A stretch of DNA of 64,000 nt from CALCKU01 sp964654665 (GTDB taxonomy: Bacteria > Pseudomonadota > Alphaproteobacteria > Caulobacterales > Maricaulaceae): assembly GCA_964654665.1 (NCBI GenBank), contig CAZZKV010000010.1, forward strand, positions 26,287 to 90,286, written 5' to 3'. The translations under genes were made by a program, and so were the position numbers. The notes beneath the pieces were generated by a model. It saw only the letters and a program-made list of their open reading frames with translations. It was not told the origin of the DNA and did no database searches. Shown one piece after another: positions 26,695-35,951 of this stretch (the first letter of the stretch is position 1; each line of letters starts with the position of its first letter).

Positions 26695-28287
26695 TTAATT
26701 CAACATTATAGCTGGCAACCAGGTCGCGAGACCTGGCAGGCTTATCACAAGCGCTATTACAATAAACTGTATAGCAATGAATGGTAAAACCCCGCGGTAA
26801 AGCGCGGGGGTTGTTACGGTAGGCGGGGCAACGCCGCGCAGATAAAACAGCGCAAACCCGAAAGGGGGTGTTAAAAAACTGGTTTGAAGATTAAGCGCCA
26901 TCAATATTCCGAGCCATATCGGGTCCATACCCATCGCCAATAGAGGCGGCGCTACAAGCGGGACAACAACAAATGTGATTTCGATGAAGTCGAGGAAAAA
27001 TCCTAGAAAAAACATAACAATCATAACAAGGGTTAAAGCCCCCCATTTCCCGCCAGGGGCATTGTCGAGAAAACGGGCTACTAATTCGTCCCCGCCAAAT
27101 CCGCGAAAGACGAGAGAGAATATTGTTGCGCCGATCAGGATAACAAAAACCATGGATGTAATGTGCAATGTTGACCGCGAGACATCACTCAGGGACTGAT
27201 TTTGCAGTAAGGGCTTTATGGCGGCCCCTGTGCTCAAAAGGGTCATACCCGCCAATAGACCGCCCACTATAATAGCAAAAGTTTCTGTTCGGGTACGCGT
27301 ATCCTGTCCGAGGCGTAAATCGACTCCCGTTAGGTCAAGAATAATCAATGCGGTTAAACCGAACGCAGATAGAATGGCCGATCTTCTATAGAACGGCTCT
27401 GAACTCATACGATAAGTGGCAAGTAATATTGCGCCTAAGGCTCCCAGTGCGGCTCCGCGCGTTGGCGTGGCATATCCGGATAATATAGAGCCTAAAACGG
27501 CGATAATAAGCAGAATAGGGGGTAGCATGGCGATTAAGGTGCGCTTGATAAAGACAAGCGGGTTTACAGTTTCAGGCCACGGCGTTGCCGGAGCTGTTTC
27601 AGGTTTGAAAAATGCCGTAATGAGTAAATAGACGGCATAGAGTGCCACAAGAATAAGCCCCGGAATCAAGGCCCCTGCAAATAAATCTCCTACCGACACG
27701 ACACCGCCGCTGCCCGGTTCCAGGGTCAGGCCATGACTGCGTTGTGCTTCTTGATAAGCATTGGAAATTTGATCCCCTAGGATAACCAATACAATGGAAG
27801 GAGGAATGATTTGGCCCAATGTACCGGACGCGGCTATGGCCCCTGAGGCCAGAGACGGTGCATAACCCCGTTTAAGCATTGTCGGCAAAGATAATAACCC
27901 CATTGTCACTACGGTTGCGCCAACAATCCCTGTTGATGCGGCAAGCAGAGCACCGACAAAAATAACAGAAACACCAAGACCGCCGCGAAGGCCCCCAAAT
28001 AAATCTCCCATAGCTTCCAGAAGATCTTCGGCAATTTTCGACTTTTCCAGCATTACCCCCATAAACACGAAAAGTGGCACAGCAATTAATATTTCGCGGG
28101 TAATAAGCGGATATATCCGTCCGGGTAGGGCTTGCAAAAACCCGATATCAAATGTGCCCGTCAAAACGCCAAGCGCTGCGAAAATCAGAGACATACCGCC
28201 AAGTGTGAATGCCACATTATAACCCGCCATAAGGCCGAAACACGCCAGTGCAAACATAAGCATGGATAGGGTTTCAGGCAGGCTCAT
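26695..28287 (-). CDS. TRAP transporter large permease (DctM type)
   Basis: The 530-residue, highly hydrophobic protein fits the DctM/TRAP-M family, with GVMLEKSKIAEDLLEAMGDLFG, GALLAASTGIVGATVVTMG and the C-terminal GFFLDFIEITFVVVPLVAP and LNLQTSFLTPPFGFALFY. It is longer than standard DctM (about 425), with extra helices in the middle (about residues 290-360), as in the large permeases that accompany TakP-type binding proteins. TRAP-M moves the substrate in symport with Na+. It overlaps the small permease gene by 4 nt and ends the operon. Confidence 0.93.
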   Translation of the reverse strand: MSLPETLSMLMFALACFGLMAGYNVAFTLGGMSLIFAALGVLTGTFDIGFLQALPGRIYPLITREILIAVPLFVFMGVMLEKSKIAEDLLEAMGDLFGGLRGGLGVSVIFVGALLAASTGIVGATVVTMGLLSLPTMLKRGYAPSLASGAIAASGTLGQIIPPSIVLVILGDQISNAYQEAQRSHGLTLEPGSGGVVSVGDLFAGALIPGLILVALYAVYLLITAFFKPETAPATPWPETVNPLVFIKRTLIAMLPPILLIIAVLGSILSGYATPTRGAALGALGAILLATYRMSSEPFYRRSAILSAFGLTALIILDLTGVDLRLGQDTRTRTETFAIIVGGLLAGMTLLSTGAAIKPLLQNQSLSDVSRSTLHITSMVFVILIGATIFSLVFRGFGGDELVARFLDNAPGGKWGALTLVMIVMFFLGFFLDFIEITFVVVPLVAPPLLAMGMDPIWLGILMALNLQTSFLTPPFGFALFYLRGVAPPTVTTPALYRGVLPFIAIQFIVIALVISLPGLATWLPAIMLN

Positions 28288-28967
28288 AGATCAGGCTCTC
28301 TGGGGTTAAAGAGCGGGGGAATATGCGCCGGGCGTTCGGGAGGCGTCAGGCCCTGAATGATAAAAACAGCGCGCAAGGCAATGGATAGGCCTTGCGAAAT
28401 CATGAGGATAGCAAATAGAGGGATTAGAGTTTTGAGCCAATATTGGCCATGGATACCATCAGCTTCTATCGAGCCTTCAAAATTTTTCCACGTGAGGGCC
28501 GTAAAGCTCTGGGCATTCCATAATATGATAAGACAGACAGGTAATAGAAAAATATAAAATCCTGAAAAATCAATCATGGCCCGTGTTCGCGGTTGCATTC
28601 GTGCGTAAAAAATATCCACTCTAACATGTTGTCCAGCCAGTAAAGTGGCGCCCGCGCCCAGCATTATAACACAGGCATGTAAATAGGCGGCACTTTCGGA
28701 GAGTTTTGTCGATGAAAATCCAAAAATTGACAATGCAAATACACTAAAAGCAACCGTTAAAACGAGAACGGGAAGGGCCCATTTAACCGTTTCTCCGATG
28801 GCCGCATTTGCCATATCAATAATGCGAATGAGGGCTGTGCTTAGATTTTTGAAAAATTGGTTTTTGATGAAAAATAATACAATAAGCGGTAAAAGACAAA
28901 AGGGCAGAAACAGCCAGCCAAGGGCATGAAAAATAGCCGCCAGATTATCAAATAAGCGTTGAGACAT
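28284..28967 (-). CDS. TRAP transporter small permease (DctQ type)
   Basis: The 227-residue protein has about four to five membrane segments. It shows the DctQ pattern of a TM-hairpin, a basic loop GQHVRVDIFYARMQPRTRAMID and a final helix pair. DctQ pairs with DctM to form the membrane complex. It starts 5 nt after the binding-protein gene and overlaps dctM. Confidence 0.9.
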   Translation of the reverse strand: MSQRLFDNLAAIFHALGWLFLPFCLLPLIVLFFIKNQFFKNLSTALIRIIDMANAAIGETVKWALPVLVLTVAFSVFALSIFGFSSTKLSESAAYLHACVIMLGAGATLLAGQHVRVDIFYARMQPRTRAMIDFSGFYIFLLPVCLIILWNAQSFTALTWKNFEGSIEADGIHGQYWLKTLIPLFAILMISQGLSIALRAVFIIQGLTPPERPAHIPPLFNPREPDL

Positions 28968-28972
28968 GATGG

Positions 28973-30115
28973 TTAGATATCCAAAGCGGCTTGGCGGGCC
29001 CTAATATATCGTCCGTCGCTCATTTCCGTCCAACCGCGATAATTATTCCGGTGTTTAAGATAGCTGTTATAAATACGCTGAGTTAATGGGTCAGAGGCTC
29101 CTAATTCCGCCACAACATCTTCTGAAACACGGCCAATCTGTGTCATAATATCTTGACTGAAAAACTGGGGTTCTATTCCATGTGTCTGTTTGAGTGTTTC
29201 AAGGGCCAGTCCGTTTTGATGGCTATATTCGCCAAGGCTAAGGTGATTGGTTGAAAAGGCGGCATAGCGGATTATCGCTTGTTCTGAGGCTGTGAGAGCG
29301 TTCCAAACATTTAAATTCGTTCCAATCGCTAATGAAGCCCCCGGTTCATGAAATCCGGGAGCATAATAATATGGGGCTTCGCGATAAAAGCCAAAAGCCA
29401 AATCATTCCAAGGGCCAACCCATTCGGTAGCATCAATCGCGCCGGATTGCAGGGCTTGGTAAATCTCCCCGCCGGACAGGTTTACGGCGGCTCCGCCCAA
29501 TCGCCGTATCACCTCGCCGCCAAGGCCCGGCATACGCATTTTCAGTCCTTTGAAATCTTCTAGTGTATTGATTTGGCGTTTAAACCATCCTCCCGCTTGA
29601 TGACCCGTATTGCCACATTGCAAGGCTTTAATATTGAAATTGGCCGATAATTCATCCCAAAGCTGTTGTCCGCCGCCATGATCAATCCACCCCATAATTT
29701 CGGCCGCAGTCATACCATTAGGAACGGCTGTAAAATAAGAAAACCCTTTGGATTTACCCTGCCAATAATATTCTGCGGCGTGATACATATCGGCGGCGCC
29801 GGTTGCAACCGCGTCAAAACATTGAAGGGCCCCGACAAGTTCTCCGGCGGCGAATACCTTTATATCAATCATGCCGTCACTCATGGCGCGAACGGCTTCG
29901 GTAAAATCATTAGGCATAGTGCCCAGTCCGGGAAAATCTTTTGGCCAACTGGTTACAAGCCTGAATTGTTTGACCCCTTTATTGATAGAGGGCATGGCTA
30001 TATCGGTGTTTTTACAAGATCCAGTATTGATTGTTTCTTTTTTCCCAAGGACAGCGGCAACGCTGGTTCCTGTTGCGGCAGCGGCTACGCCGGCTATAAG
30101 ATGTCGACGTTTCAT
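28973..30115 (-). CDS. TRAP transporter solute-binding protein, TakP-like
   Basis: The start at MKRRHLIAGVAAAA (30115) gives 380 residues. It overlaps the bpt stop by 4 nt, and the N-terminus then looks like a secretion signal with twin Arg, possibly Tat. The mature part has FRLVTSWPKDFPGLGTM, WYWQGK-like YYWQGKSKGF, LKMRMPGLGGEV and ATEWVGPWNDLAFGFY, resembling the 2-oxoacid-binding TakP/lactate-binding branch. Ligand assignment (2-oxoacid or hydroxyacid) is inference. It is first of the P-Q-M set and its expression is probably linked to bpt. Confidence 0.88.
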   Translation of the reverse strand: MKRRHLIAGVAAAATGTSVAAVLGKKETINTGSCKNTDIAMPSINKGVKQFRLVTSWPKDFPGLGTMPNDFTEAVRAMSDGMIDIKVFAAGELVGALQCFDAVATGAADMYHAAEYYWQGKSKGFSYFTAVPNGMTAAEIMGWIDHGGGQQLWDELSANFNIKALQCGNTGHQAGGWFKRQINTLEDFKGLKMRMPGLGGEVIRRLGGAAVNLSGGEIYQALQSGAIDATEWVGPWNDLAFGFYREAPYYYAPGFHEPGASLAIGTNLNVWNALTASEQAIIRYAAFSTNHLSLGEYSHQNGLALETLKQTHGIEPQFFSQDIMTQIGRVSEDVVAELGASDPLTQRIYNSYLKHRNNYRGWTEMSDGRYIRARQAALDI

Positions 30116-30855
30116 TTCGGGTGTAATCCTGTTTGTGAAACCTGTGACCGCCATCCATTACTGGTTAAAATTTCGAAGGGTTTGAAACGGGATTTGTAAT
30201 CCATTTTGGGACTGCCTGGCACCCAATACCCTAGATAAGCATATTTATGTCCGAGTTCGTTACACCGGGTAATTTGATCCAGAATCATATAGTTTCCAAG
30301 ACCGCGTGATTTATCTTCAGGCGTAAAAAAACTATACACTAATGATAAGCCGTCAGATAGTTGGTCGATAATAATACAGGCGACGAGTGTATTGTCTGCC
30401 TTTCTATATTCAAGAATCTCTGTTTGTGACGCGCATTCTTCGACCATTAATTCATAGCGTATGAAATCCATATCTGACATGCCTCCGCCGAGGTGACGCG
30501 CATGTAAATATTGCTGAAGCAGATTAAACTGTTCCTGCGTTGCCAAAGGTTCATTGACAGTGCGTTTTAAATCGGCATTGCGTTTAATGATCCGCCGCAT
30601 ATTTCGTCCGGCTTCGAACTGCGGGGCTATGATACGGACTGAGCGGCATTCTTGGCAATTTTCACAAGCCGGTCGATAGATGACATTTTGCGAGCGGCGA
30701 AATCCGGCATGAGTCAGGTAATTATTCAAATGACTTCCGCCAAAAGGGTCAAGCTGTGTAAAAATTTTACGTTCCATACGGCCTGGAAGATAAGGGCAAG
30801 GCGAAGGAATTGTCAGATAAAACTGGAGTCTCTGCGGGTCAAAAGGGCGTGTCAT
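30112..30855 (-). CDS. bpt: aspartate/glutamate leucyltransferase (Bpt)
   Basis: Bpt transfers Leu from Leu-tRNA to proteins with N-terminal Asp or Glu, marking them for ClpAPS degradation. The 247-residue protein has the family start FYLTIPSPCPYLPGRMERK, the cluster PACENCQECRSVRI, the GNAT-like core YSFFTPEDKSRGLGNYMILDQ and the C-terminal YLGYWVPGSPKMDYKSRFKP. Its last codons overlap the TRAP binding-protein start, and it begins 27 nt after the SLC13-type gene. It is therefore likely transcribed with transport genes. Confidence 0.95.
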   Translation of the reverse strand: MTRPFDPQRLQFYLTIPSPCPYLPGRMERKIFTQLDPFGGSHLNNYLTHAGFRRSQNVIYRPACENCQECRSVRIIAPQFEAGRNMRRIIKRNADLKRTVNEPLATQEQFNLLQQYLHARHLGGGMSDMDFIRYELMVEECASQTEILEYRKADNTLVACIIIDQLSDGLSLVYSFFTPEDKSRGLGNYMILDQITRCNELGHKYAYLGYWVPGSPKMDYKSRFKPFEILTSNGWRSQVSQTGLHPK

Positions 30856-30881
30856 AATAAGAGTGTAATTACATAATTGCG

Positions 30882-32735
30882 TTATAGGTTAAAAATAATG
30901 GGAATAAGGGCACAAAAAGTTATCCATAGAATCAGAATAAGCGGAATTCCGAATTTTGCAAAATCTTTAAAGGCATAACGTCCGGGTCCCATCACCAATA
31001 AATTAGTTTGATAGGCTATGGGTGTTGCAAAAGAACAATTGGCGGCAAAGATAACGGTCAATACCATAACAAGTGGGTCGATTCCTGTCTGTTGACTGAT
31101 AGACAGCGCAATAGGGGCAAATAATAACGCTGTTGCGCTATTGGAGATTAAATTTGTCATAATCGCAACAAGAAGGAAAATAGCCGCAATCAGCACATAA
31201 TTTCCAAAAGGGGCGGCTAGGGTAACAACAGATTGTCCAATGAAGGCGGCTGCGCCCGTATTCTCCAACGCTAATCCCATGGCGAAAGCAGCGCTAATAA
31301 GTAGAAAGATACGCATATCAAGCGCACGGACGGCTTGGCGCACATTGAGACACCCTGTGGCGATCATTGCGATAGCGCCTGACAGAGCCGCTACTTCAAT
31401 GGGTAATAACGACGTCGCCGCGGTCACAATCACACCTGCAAAAATCAAACGGGCGGCCATAGATTTTCGAATGTCGGGTAATTCGGTTGTTGACCAATCC
31501 AACAGTAATAAATCCCGGTTGGTTCGCAGAGATTGCATATTACTTTCATATCCGAAAAGCAAAAGTACATCGCCCGCTTCAAGCCGGATTTCGAGCATTT
31601 TTTTGCGAATCATACGCGAGCGCCGCTGAATACCCAGAACAAGACATCCCGTTTGGCGGCGAAAACCAATTTGCTCTATATTACGGCCAATCATCCGTGA
31701 GCCGGGGGCGACAACAGCCTCGGAAATAACAATAGCGCGATTATTATCGCTTTGCGGGCTTTCATCATGAAAACCGGCAATATTTAACATCCCTTTTAAA
31801 TATTGCGTATCAGACGATAAAAGGCGGGAAAGCGATTTGCGCGTTGCGGCAACAATCAGGACATCTCCATCTTCGAGGGTTTGTTCAAATGGGGGGAGAA
31901 AGCTTTGTTCACCGCGTTGAATCATCCTAACCGTGACATTTTTTAAAGTCGGATAAAGGCCCGCAACAGGAGATTTGCCATAAAGGGGATGGCCCTGAAT
32001 AACCCGAATTTGGGCTATATATTGACGTCCTGCCTCGCTGACTTGCGTTTCGAGTGATTGGCCCTCTGGCAGAAGAATGGGCGCAGCGATAATGATATAA
32101 ATAGCCCCGACAATAGCGAGAATTATGCCCGGACTTGTTTGGGTAAAAAAACTCAATTTTTCATCCGTCATTCGGATCAAAACATCATTGACCAATAGAT
32201 TAGTCGATGACCCAATAAGCGTTGTCATCCCGGCTAAAATACATAAAAAACTCAAGGGCATCATCAGGCGGGATGCGGACATACGTAAACGGGATGCCAT
32301 AGCCGAAAGTATAGGAATAAACATCACGACAACGGGGGTGTTATTCATAAAGCTGGAAACAGCAAAAGCGAGGATAAAGACAAAAAACAATGTTCGCCGT
32401 GGAGAGCGGTCCAGCGCATTATTGAGTCCCATTATCGGGCCTTCCAGCGCGCCCGTATGAAACATACCTTGGCCCACAACCAAGAGCGCCATAATCGCTA
32501 TGAGAGCGGGGGCCGCAAAACCGGATAATATTTGTGCGCTACTAAGTTGCGGCGGGGCGTGTTCAGAGGTGGAAACAGGTCCAATGAAGTGAAAAAAGAG
32601 CAAAAGAACCACAATAATACCGATGGATATTGTCTCGATCGAATATTGTTCTTTGAAATAGAGATAAACGGCGATAGCAACGATCATTATCGTTGCCCAC
32701 ATTTGCCACGTAGCCTGTATGGCAGTGACGTCCAT
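30882..32735 (-). CDS. SLC13/DASS-type transporter with two RCK_C domains
   Basis: This 617-residue protein has an N-terminal membrane half (residues about 1-215), a cytoplasmic region of two TrkA-C/RCK_C-like domains (about 220-395; DVLIVAATRKSL, AGDVLLLFGYE) and a C-terminal membrane half (about 410-615). Signatures include FMNNTPVVVMFIPI and TNLISNSATALLFAPIAL, the paired SLC13/ArsB-like motifs with Asn-Ser/Asn-Asn. It is in the same orientation as bpt, upstream of it, and is likely a Na+ or H+ symporter for an anion such as sulfate or a dicarboxylate. The substrate is inferred, not seen. Confidence 0.9.
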   Translation of the reverse strand: MDVTAIQATWQMWATIMIVAIAVYLYFKEQYSIETISIGIIVVLLLFFHFIGPVSTSEHAPPQLSSAQILSGFAAPALIAIMALLVVGQGMFHTGALEGPIMGLNNALDRSPRRTLFFVFILAFAVSSFMNNTPVVVMFIPILSAMASRLRMSASRLMMPLSFLCILAGMTTLIGSSTNLLVNDVLIRMTDEKLSFFTQTSPGIILAIVGAIYIIIAAPILLPEGQSLETQVSEAGRQYIAQIRVIQGHPLYGKSPVAGLYPTLKNVTVRMIQRGEQSFLPPFEQTLEDGDVLIVAATRKSLSRLLSSDTQYLKGMLNIAGFHDESPQSDNNRAIVISEAVVAPGSRMIGRNIEQIGFRRQTGCLVLGIQRRSRMIRKKMLEIRLEAGDVLLLFGYESNMQSLRTNRDLLLLDWSTTELPDIRKSMAARLIFAGVIVTAATSLLPIEVAALSGAIAMIATGCLNVRQAVRALDMRIFLLISAAFAMGLALENTGAAAFIGQSVVTLAAPFGNYVLIAAIFLLVAIMTNLISNSATALLFAPIALSISQQTGIDPLVMVLTVIFAANCSFATPIAYQTNLLVMGPGRYAFKDFAKFGIPLILILWITFCALIPIIFNL

Positions 32736-32848
32736 CTCTAGCCCCTTTCTGCTAAAACTTATTTTGAAACACGTAAGTTATGGCTATCACATAGTCAAAA
32801 TAATGGTAGAAGAAAAAGGTTTATATAATTGAATTTATAGGGTGAATT

Positions 32849-33703
32849 ATGGCTAAATGTGCATTTTTGGGGCTAGGTGTTATGGGTTATCCTATGGCGG
32901 GGCATCTCCTAAAGAACGGTCATGAGGTTAGTGTGTGGAACCGTACGGTTCAAAAAGCACAAAAATGGGCGTCTGAATATGATGGTCTCATGGCGGAAAC
33001 GATAGATAATACGGTGAAGGATGCTGAATTTGCAATCCTTTGCGTGGGCGATAGCCCGGATGTTATGGCTGTTGTCACTGCTATTTTAAAAATGATGCCA
33101 CCGGGCGGCGTGATTATTGACCATACAACTGCTTCGGATACATGCGCCCGTGACTGTTATGCTTTGGCTAGGGATAAAAATATAGCGTTTATCGATGCTC
33201 CTATATCCGGGGGTGAGGCTGGGGCCATTAACGGTCAATTGACGATCATGTGCGGCGGCGATGAACTGGCCTATCAAAGGGCTGAACCTATTTTGCAAGC
33301 TTATGGGAAAGCTACGAAATTGATGGGCCCCAGCGGCGCCGGGCAATTGACCAAAATGGTTAACCAGATTTGTATAGCGGGTTTATTGCAAGGCTTGTCC
33401 GAAGCCATTAATTTTGCCCAAAAGGCCGGTTTAAATATTGATGATGTTGTACAAGCCATTGGCAAGGGCGCGGCACAAAGCTGGCAAATGGATAATAGGG
33501 CTGAAACAATGGGGCGCGATGAATTTGATTTCGGATTTGCAGTAGATTGGATGCGTAAAGATTTGCGTATTGCTTGCGAAGCGGCTGAATCTGTTGGTGC
33601 TGACCTTGCCGTTACGCATATAATTGATGCATATTATGCCGAAATTCAAGCCATGGGTGGGAATCGTTGGGATACATCTAGCCTTATTAAGAGAATTCGG
33701 TGA
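32849..33703 (+). CDS. NAD(P)-dependent beta-hydroxyacid dehydrogenase (3-HIBADH/GLYR family)
   Basis: The 284-residue protein has the Rossmann motif GLGVMGYPMAGHLLKNGH at the N-terminus. Substrate loop DAPISGGEAGAINGQLTIM and the catalytic Lys in GAGQLTKMVNQ (K169) follow. Members reduce tartronate semialdehyde, oxidise 3-hydroxyisobutyrate or act on succinic semialdehyde; which applies is unknown. It stands between the divergent SLC13 operon and the AraC gene. Confidence 0.92.
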   Translation: MAKCAFLGLGVMGYPMAGHLLKNGHEVSVWNRTVQKAQKWASEYDGLMAETIDNTVKDAEFAILCVGDSPDVMAVVTAILKMMPPGGVIIDHTTASDTCARDCYALARDKNIAFIDAPISGGEAGAINGQLTIMCGGDELAYQRAEPILQAYGKATKLMGPSGAGQLTKMVNQICIAGLLQGLSEAINFAQKAGLNIDDVVQAIGKGAAQSWQMDNRAETMGRDEFDFGFAVDWMRKDLRIACEAAESVGADLAVTHIIDAYYAEIQAMGGNRWDTSSLIKRIR

Positions 33704-33798
33704 AATAAATAGGTCTTATGTGTTAGGTGTTCCCGTGTTCTAGAATAGCCTTACTTTTAAAAAAAACATAAAGAATATGAAAGTTGGAATGCAATTTT

Positions 33799-34806
33799 AT
33801 GGGGTCGATTTCTACTATATATTTCAATAATATTTTATCTATCTTACACGATATGGGACTGCCTCAATCAAAAATATTGAGTGTTGTAAATTTCAATCAT
33901 ATTAACCGACAATCGCCTAAAGAACGAGTGGATCAGGAAATCGTTTTAAGAGTATTAAACTTTGCAGAACAACAATTAAACAAACCCAATATTGGTCTGG
34001 AGGTTGGTGTTAAATACCGCATTGCTTCATTTGTGCAAGACGGCAGTGTTTTGGCATATTGCAAAACATTGGCACAAGCTATGGAAGTTATAAAAAAATA
34101 TCAGCCATTAGCAGAAACATTAGGACGAACATATTTAATGCGAGGACAGGGTAATGTTTTTGTATCATGGATACCGGATCATGACGATCCCGATAAATAC
34201 CGCCATTTAACCGAATTGATTATGGTAGGCTATTCTATAACAACTGACTGGTTATCTTGGCGGTTTCCAAATGGGGGTAAATCTATTGCCTTTCGCCACT
34301 CTGCGCCAAATAATTTATTGGTTTACGATAGAGTTTTCAATCATTCTTATAGTTTTAATGCTCCGTTAAACCGGTTTGATTTTGATCCAGAAACTGTTGA
34401 TCGAGAGTTGCCAACATCAAATCCACAAAAATTAATCGAAATGTGTGGACGTTTAGACATCATCCTTGAAAATATGTCTAACCCTAAGAAAATTAAGGAC
34501 TATGCTGTAATCCAAATTCGTAAAACTATTCTGGATGGGACACAGTCTTTTGAAAAGACTGCAACATTGTTAGGTCTTGGAGAGCGGTCTTTCCGACGAT
34601 ACTTAAAAGAAGACGGCCTGACGTATCGAGAACTCGTAGATTACACCCGGCAAAATATGTGCAAAGATTTCATGTTAAAAGGGTGTAGTTTTGTAGAAAT
34701 AGCCGAAAAGTTAGGCTATAGTGACCAAAGCGCTTTTACCCGAGCTTTTAAAAAATGGTATGGTGTTGCGCCATCACACTATACGTCTCAGCCTATTATA
34801 TTTTAG
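33799..34806 (+). CDS. AraC-family transcriptional regulator with arabinose-binding-type N-domain
   Basis: The ATG at 33799 gives 335 residues; a TTG 15 nt upstream in frame is an unlikely alternative. Residues 1-220 match the PF12625-type N-domain of OruR/ArgR-like AraC regulators. The C-terminal HTH (about residues 230-335) has TLLGLGERSFRRYLKEDGLTYR in the first helix-turn-helix and VEIAEKLGYSDQSAFTRAFKKW in the second, so both are intact. A target and inducer cannot be given. Codon usage is more AT-rich than the neighbours. It lies convergent to hemB. Confidence 0.9.
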   Translation: MGSISTIYFNNILSILHDMGLPQSKILSVVNFNHINRQSPKERVDQEIVLRVLNFAEQQLNKPNIGLEVGVKYRIASFVQDGSVLAYCKTLAQAMEVIKKYQPLAETLGRTYLMRGQGNVFVSWIPDHDDPDKYRHLTELIMVGYSITTDWLSWRFPNGGKSIAFRHSAPNNLLVYDRVFNHSYSFNAPLNRFDFDPETVDRELPTSNPQKLIEMCGRLDIILENMSNPKKIKDYAVIQIRKTILDGTQSFEKTATLLGLGERSFRRYLKEDGLTYRELVDYTRQNMCKDFMLKGCSFVEIAEKLGYSDQSAFTRAFKKWYGVAPSHYTSQPIIF

Positions 34807-34813
34807 CTTTTCC

Positions 34814-35815
34814 CTATCCTTCAGCCAACCATTCGGCGGCGCGGGGGGTGAAATAACTTAGAATACCGTCACAACCAGCCCGCTTAAACGCGGAAAGGCT
34901 TTCCAGGATAACCCGTTTCTCATCAAGCCAACCATTTTGCGCAGCAGCCATAATCATCGCATATTCTCCACTAACCTGATAGGCGTAGGTTGGCATTGCA
35001 AATTCATTTTTAACCCGATGGATGATATCCAAATAAGGCATACCCGGCTTGACCATAACCATATCCGCGCCTTCGAAAATATCCATCTTTACTTCACGCA
35101 AAGCTTCGTCACTATTGGCCGGGTCCATTTGATAACTTGCCTTATCGCCCTTTAAAGCCGTTGCCGTTCCGATAGCGTCGCGGTAGGGGCCATAAAATCC
35201 GGATGCATATTTCGCAGCATAGGACATTATCATAACGTCGGAATAATCAGCACTATCTAACATGCGGCGTATAGCGCCAACACGGCCATCCATCATATCG
35301 GATGGAGCTACAATATCGGCACCTGCCTCTGCCAGAATAAGGGCGCTTTGAGCCAAAACATCAATCGTTTGGTCATTTATGATAATATCGCCTTGCATAA
35401 GACCGTCATGCCCGTGATCTGTATAGGGGTCGAGCGCAACATCAACAATAAGTCCAATGTCTGGTACAGCGGCTTTGATAGCGCGCACGGCTTCAGGGAT
35501 CAGGCCTGTAGGGTTAAGGGCTTCACTGGCTTTTCCGTCTTTGACTTTAGGATTTATATGCGGAAAAAGTGCAATTGCGGGAATGCCAAGAGACTGCGCT
35601 CGTTTTGCATCTTTAACAACTTCGTCCAGATTAACACGGTCAACACCGGGCATTGACGGTACTGGATCACGGGGTATTTTACCGTCGGAAATAACAATCG
35701 TCCAGATTAAATCATCAGGTGTTAGCGTGGTTTCTCGCATTAAACGGCGAGACCAATCCGCTTTGCGGGGACGCCGCAACCGTGTATCAGGAAAACGTGC
35801 CACGTTTATCTCCAT
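34814..35815 (-). CDS. hemB: porphobilinogen synthase (delta-aminolevulinic acid dehydratase)
   Basis: HemB joins two 5-aminolevulinate molecules into porphobilinogen. The 333-residue protein has the metal/allosteric region LIVDVALDPYTDHGHDGL, the active-site lysines in SYAAKYASGFYGPYRDA and MVKPGMPYLD, and the C-terminal FKRAGCDGILSYF. The Cys-rich zinc cluster is absent (ALDPYTDHGH), as in Mg-dependent alphaproteobacterial HemB. It is divergent from hemA, the preceding pathway step. Confidence 0.96.
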   Translation of the reverse strand: MEINVARFPDTRLRRPRKADWSRRLMRETTLTPDDLIWTIVISDGKIPRDPVPSMPGVDRVNLDEVVKDAKRAQSLGIPAIALFPHINPKVKDGKASEALNPTGLIPEAVRAIKAAVPDIGLIVDVALDPYTDHGHDGLMQGDIIINDQTIDVLAQSALILAEAGADIVAPSDMMDGRVGAIRRMLDSADYSDVMIMSYAAKYASGFYGPYRDAIGTATALKGDKASYQMDPANSDEALREVKMDIFEGADMVMVKPGMPYLDIIHRVKNEFAMPTYAYQVSGEYAMIMAAAQNGWLDEKRVILESLSAFKRAGCDGILSYFTPRAAEWLAEG

Positions 35816-35880
35816 TCTTTCAATTGTTTATACTCTTTTATTATAAGTTGTCACAGATTTAAAACTGCGGCGTTTAGGCA

Positions 35881-35909
35881 TTGGAATTACTATTAAAAAT
35901 CTATATAGA
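35881..35909 (+). promoter_or_regulatory. predicted sigma-70-type promoter of hemA
   Basis: TTGGAA (-35, 35881-35886) and TATAGA (-10, 35904-35909) are separated by 17 nt, in the 136-bp gap between divergent hemB and hemA. It would give a leader of about 36 nt. No clear FNR or CRP box was found in this gap. Confidence 0.4.
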
Positions 35910-35951
35910 GAACATATTTGATGGCGCGAAACATATTCAGGAATTCACCTT

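Noticed and set aside
26719..26736. CCAGGT...ACCTGG inverted repeat near the end of the TRAP large permease
   Set aside because: It is inside coding sequence and is not followed by a T-run in the direction of transcription.
29666..30199. 177-residue frame opposite the TRAP binding-protein gene
   Set aside because: It overlaps the convincing binding protein and bpt and has no recognisable domain.
35816..35951. Possible FNR box between hemB and hemA (TTGAT near 35919)
   Set aside because: The second half-site ATCAA is absent.
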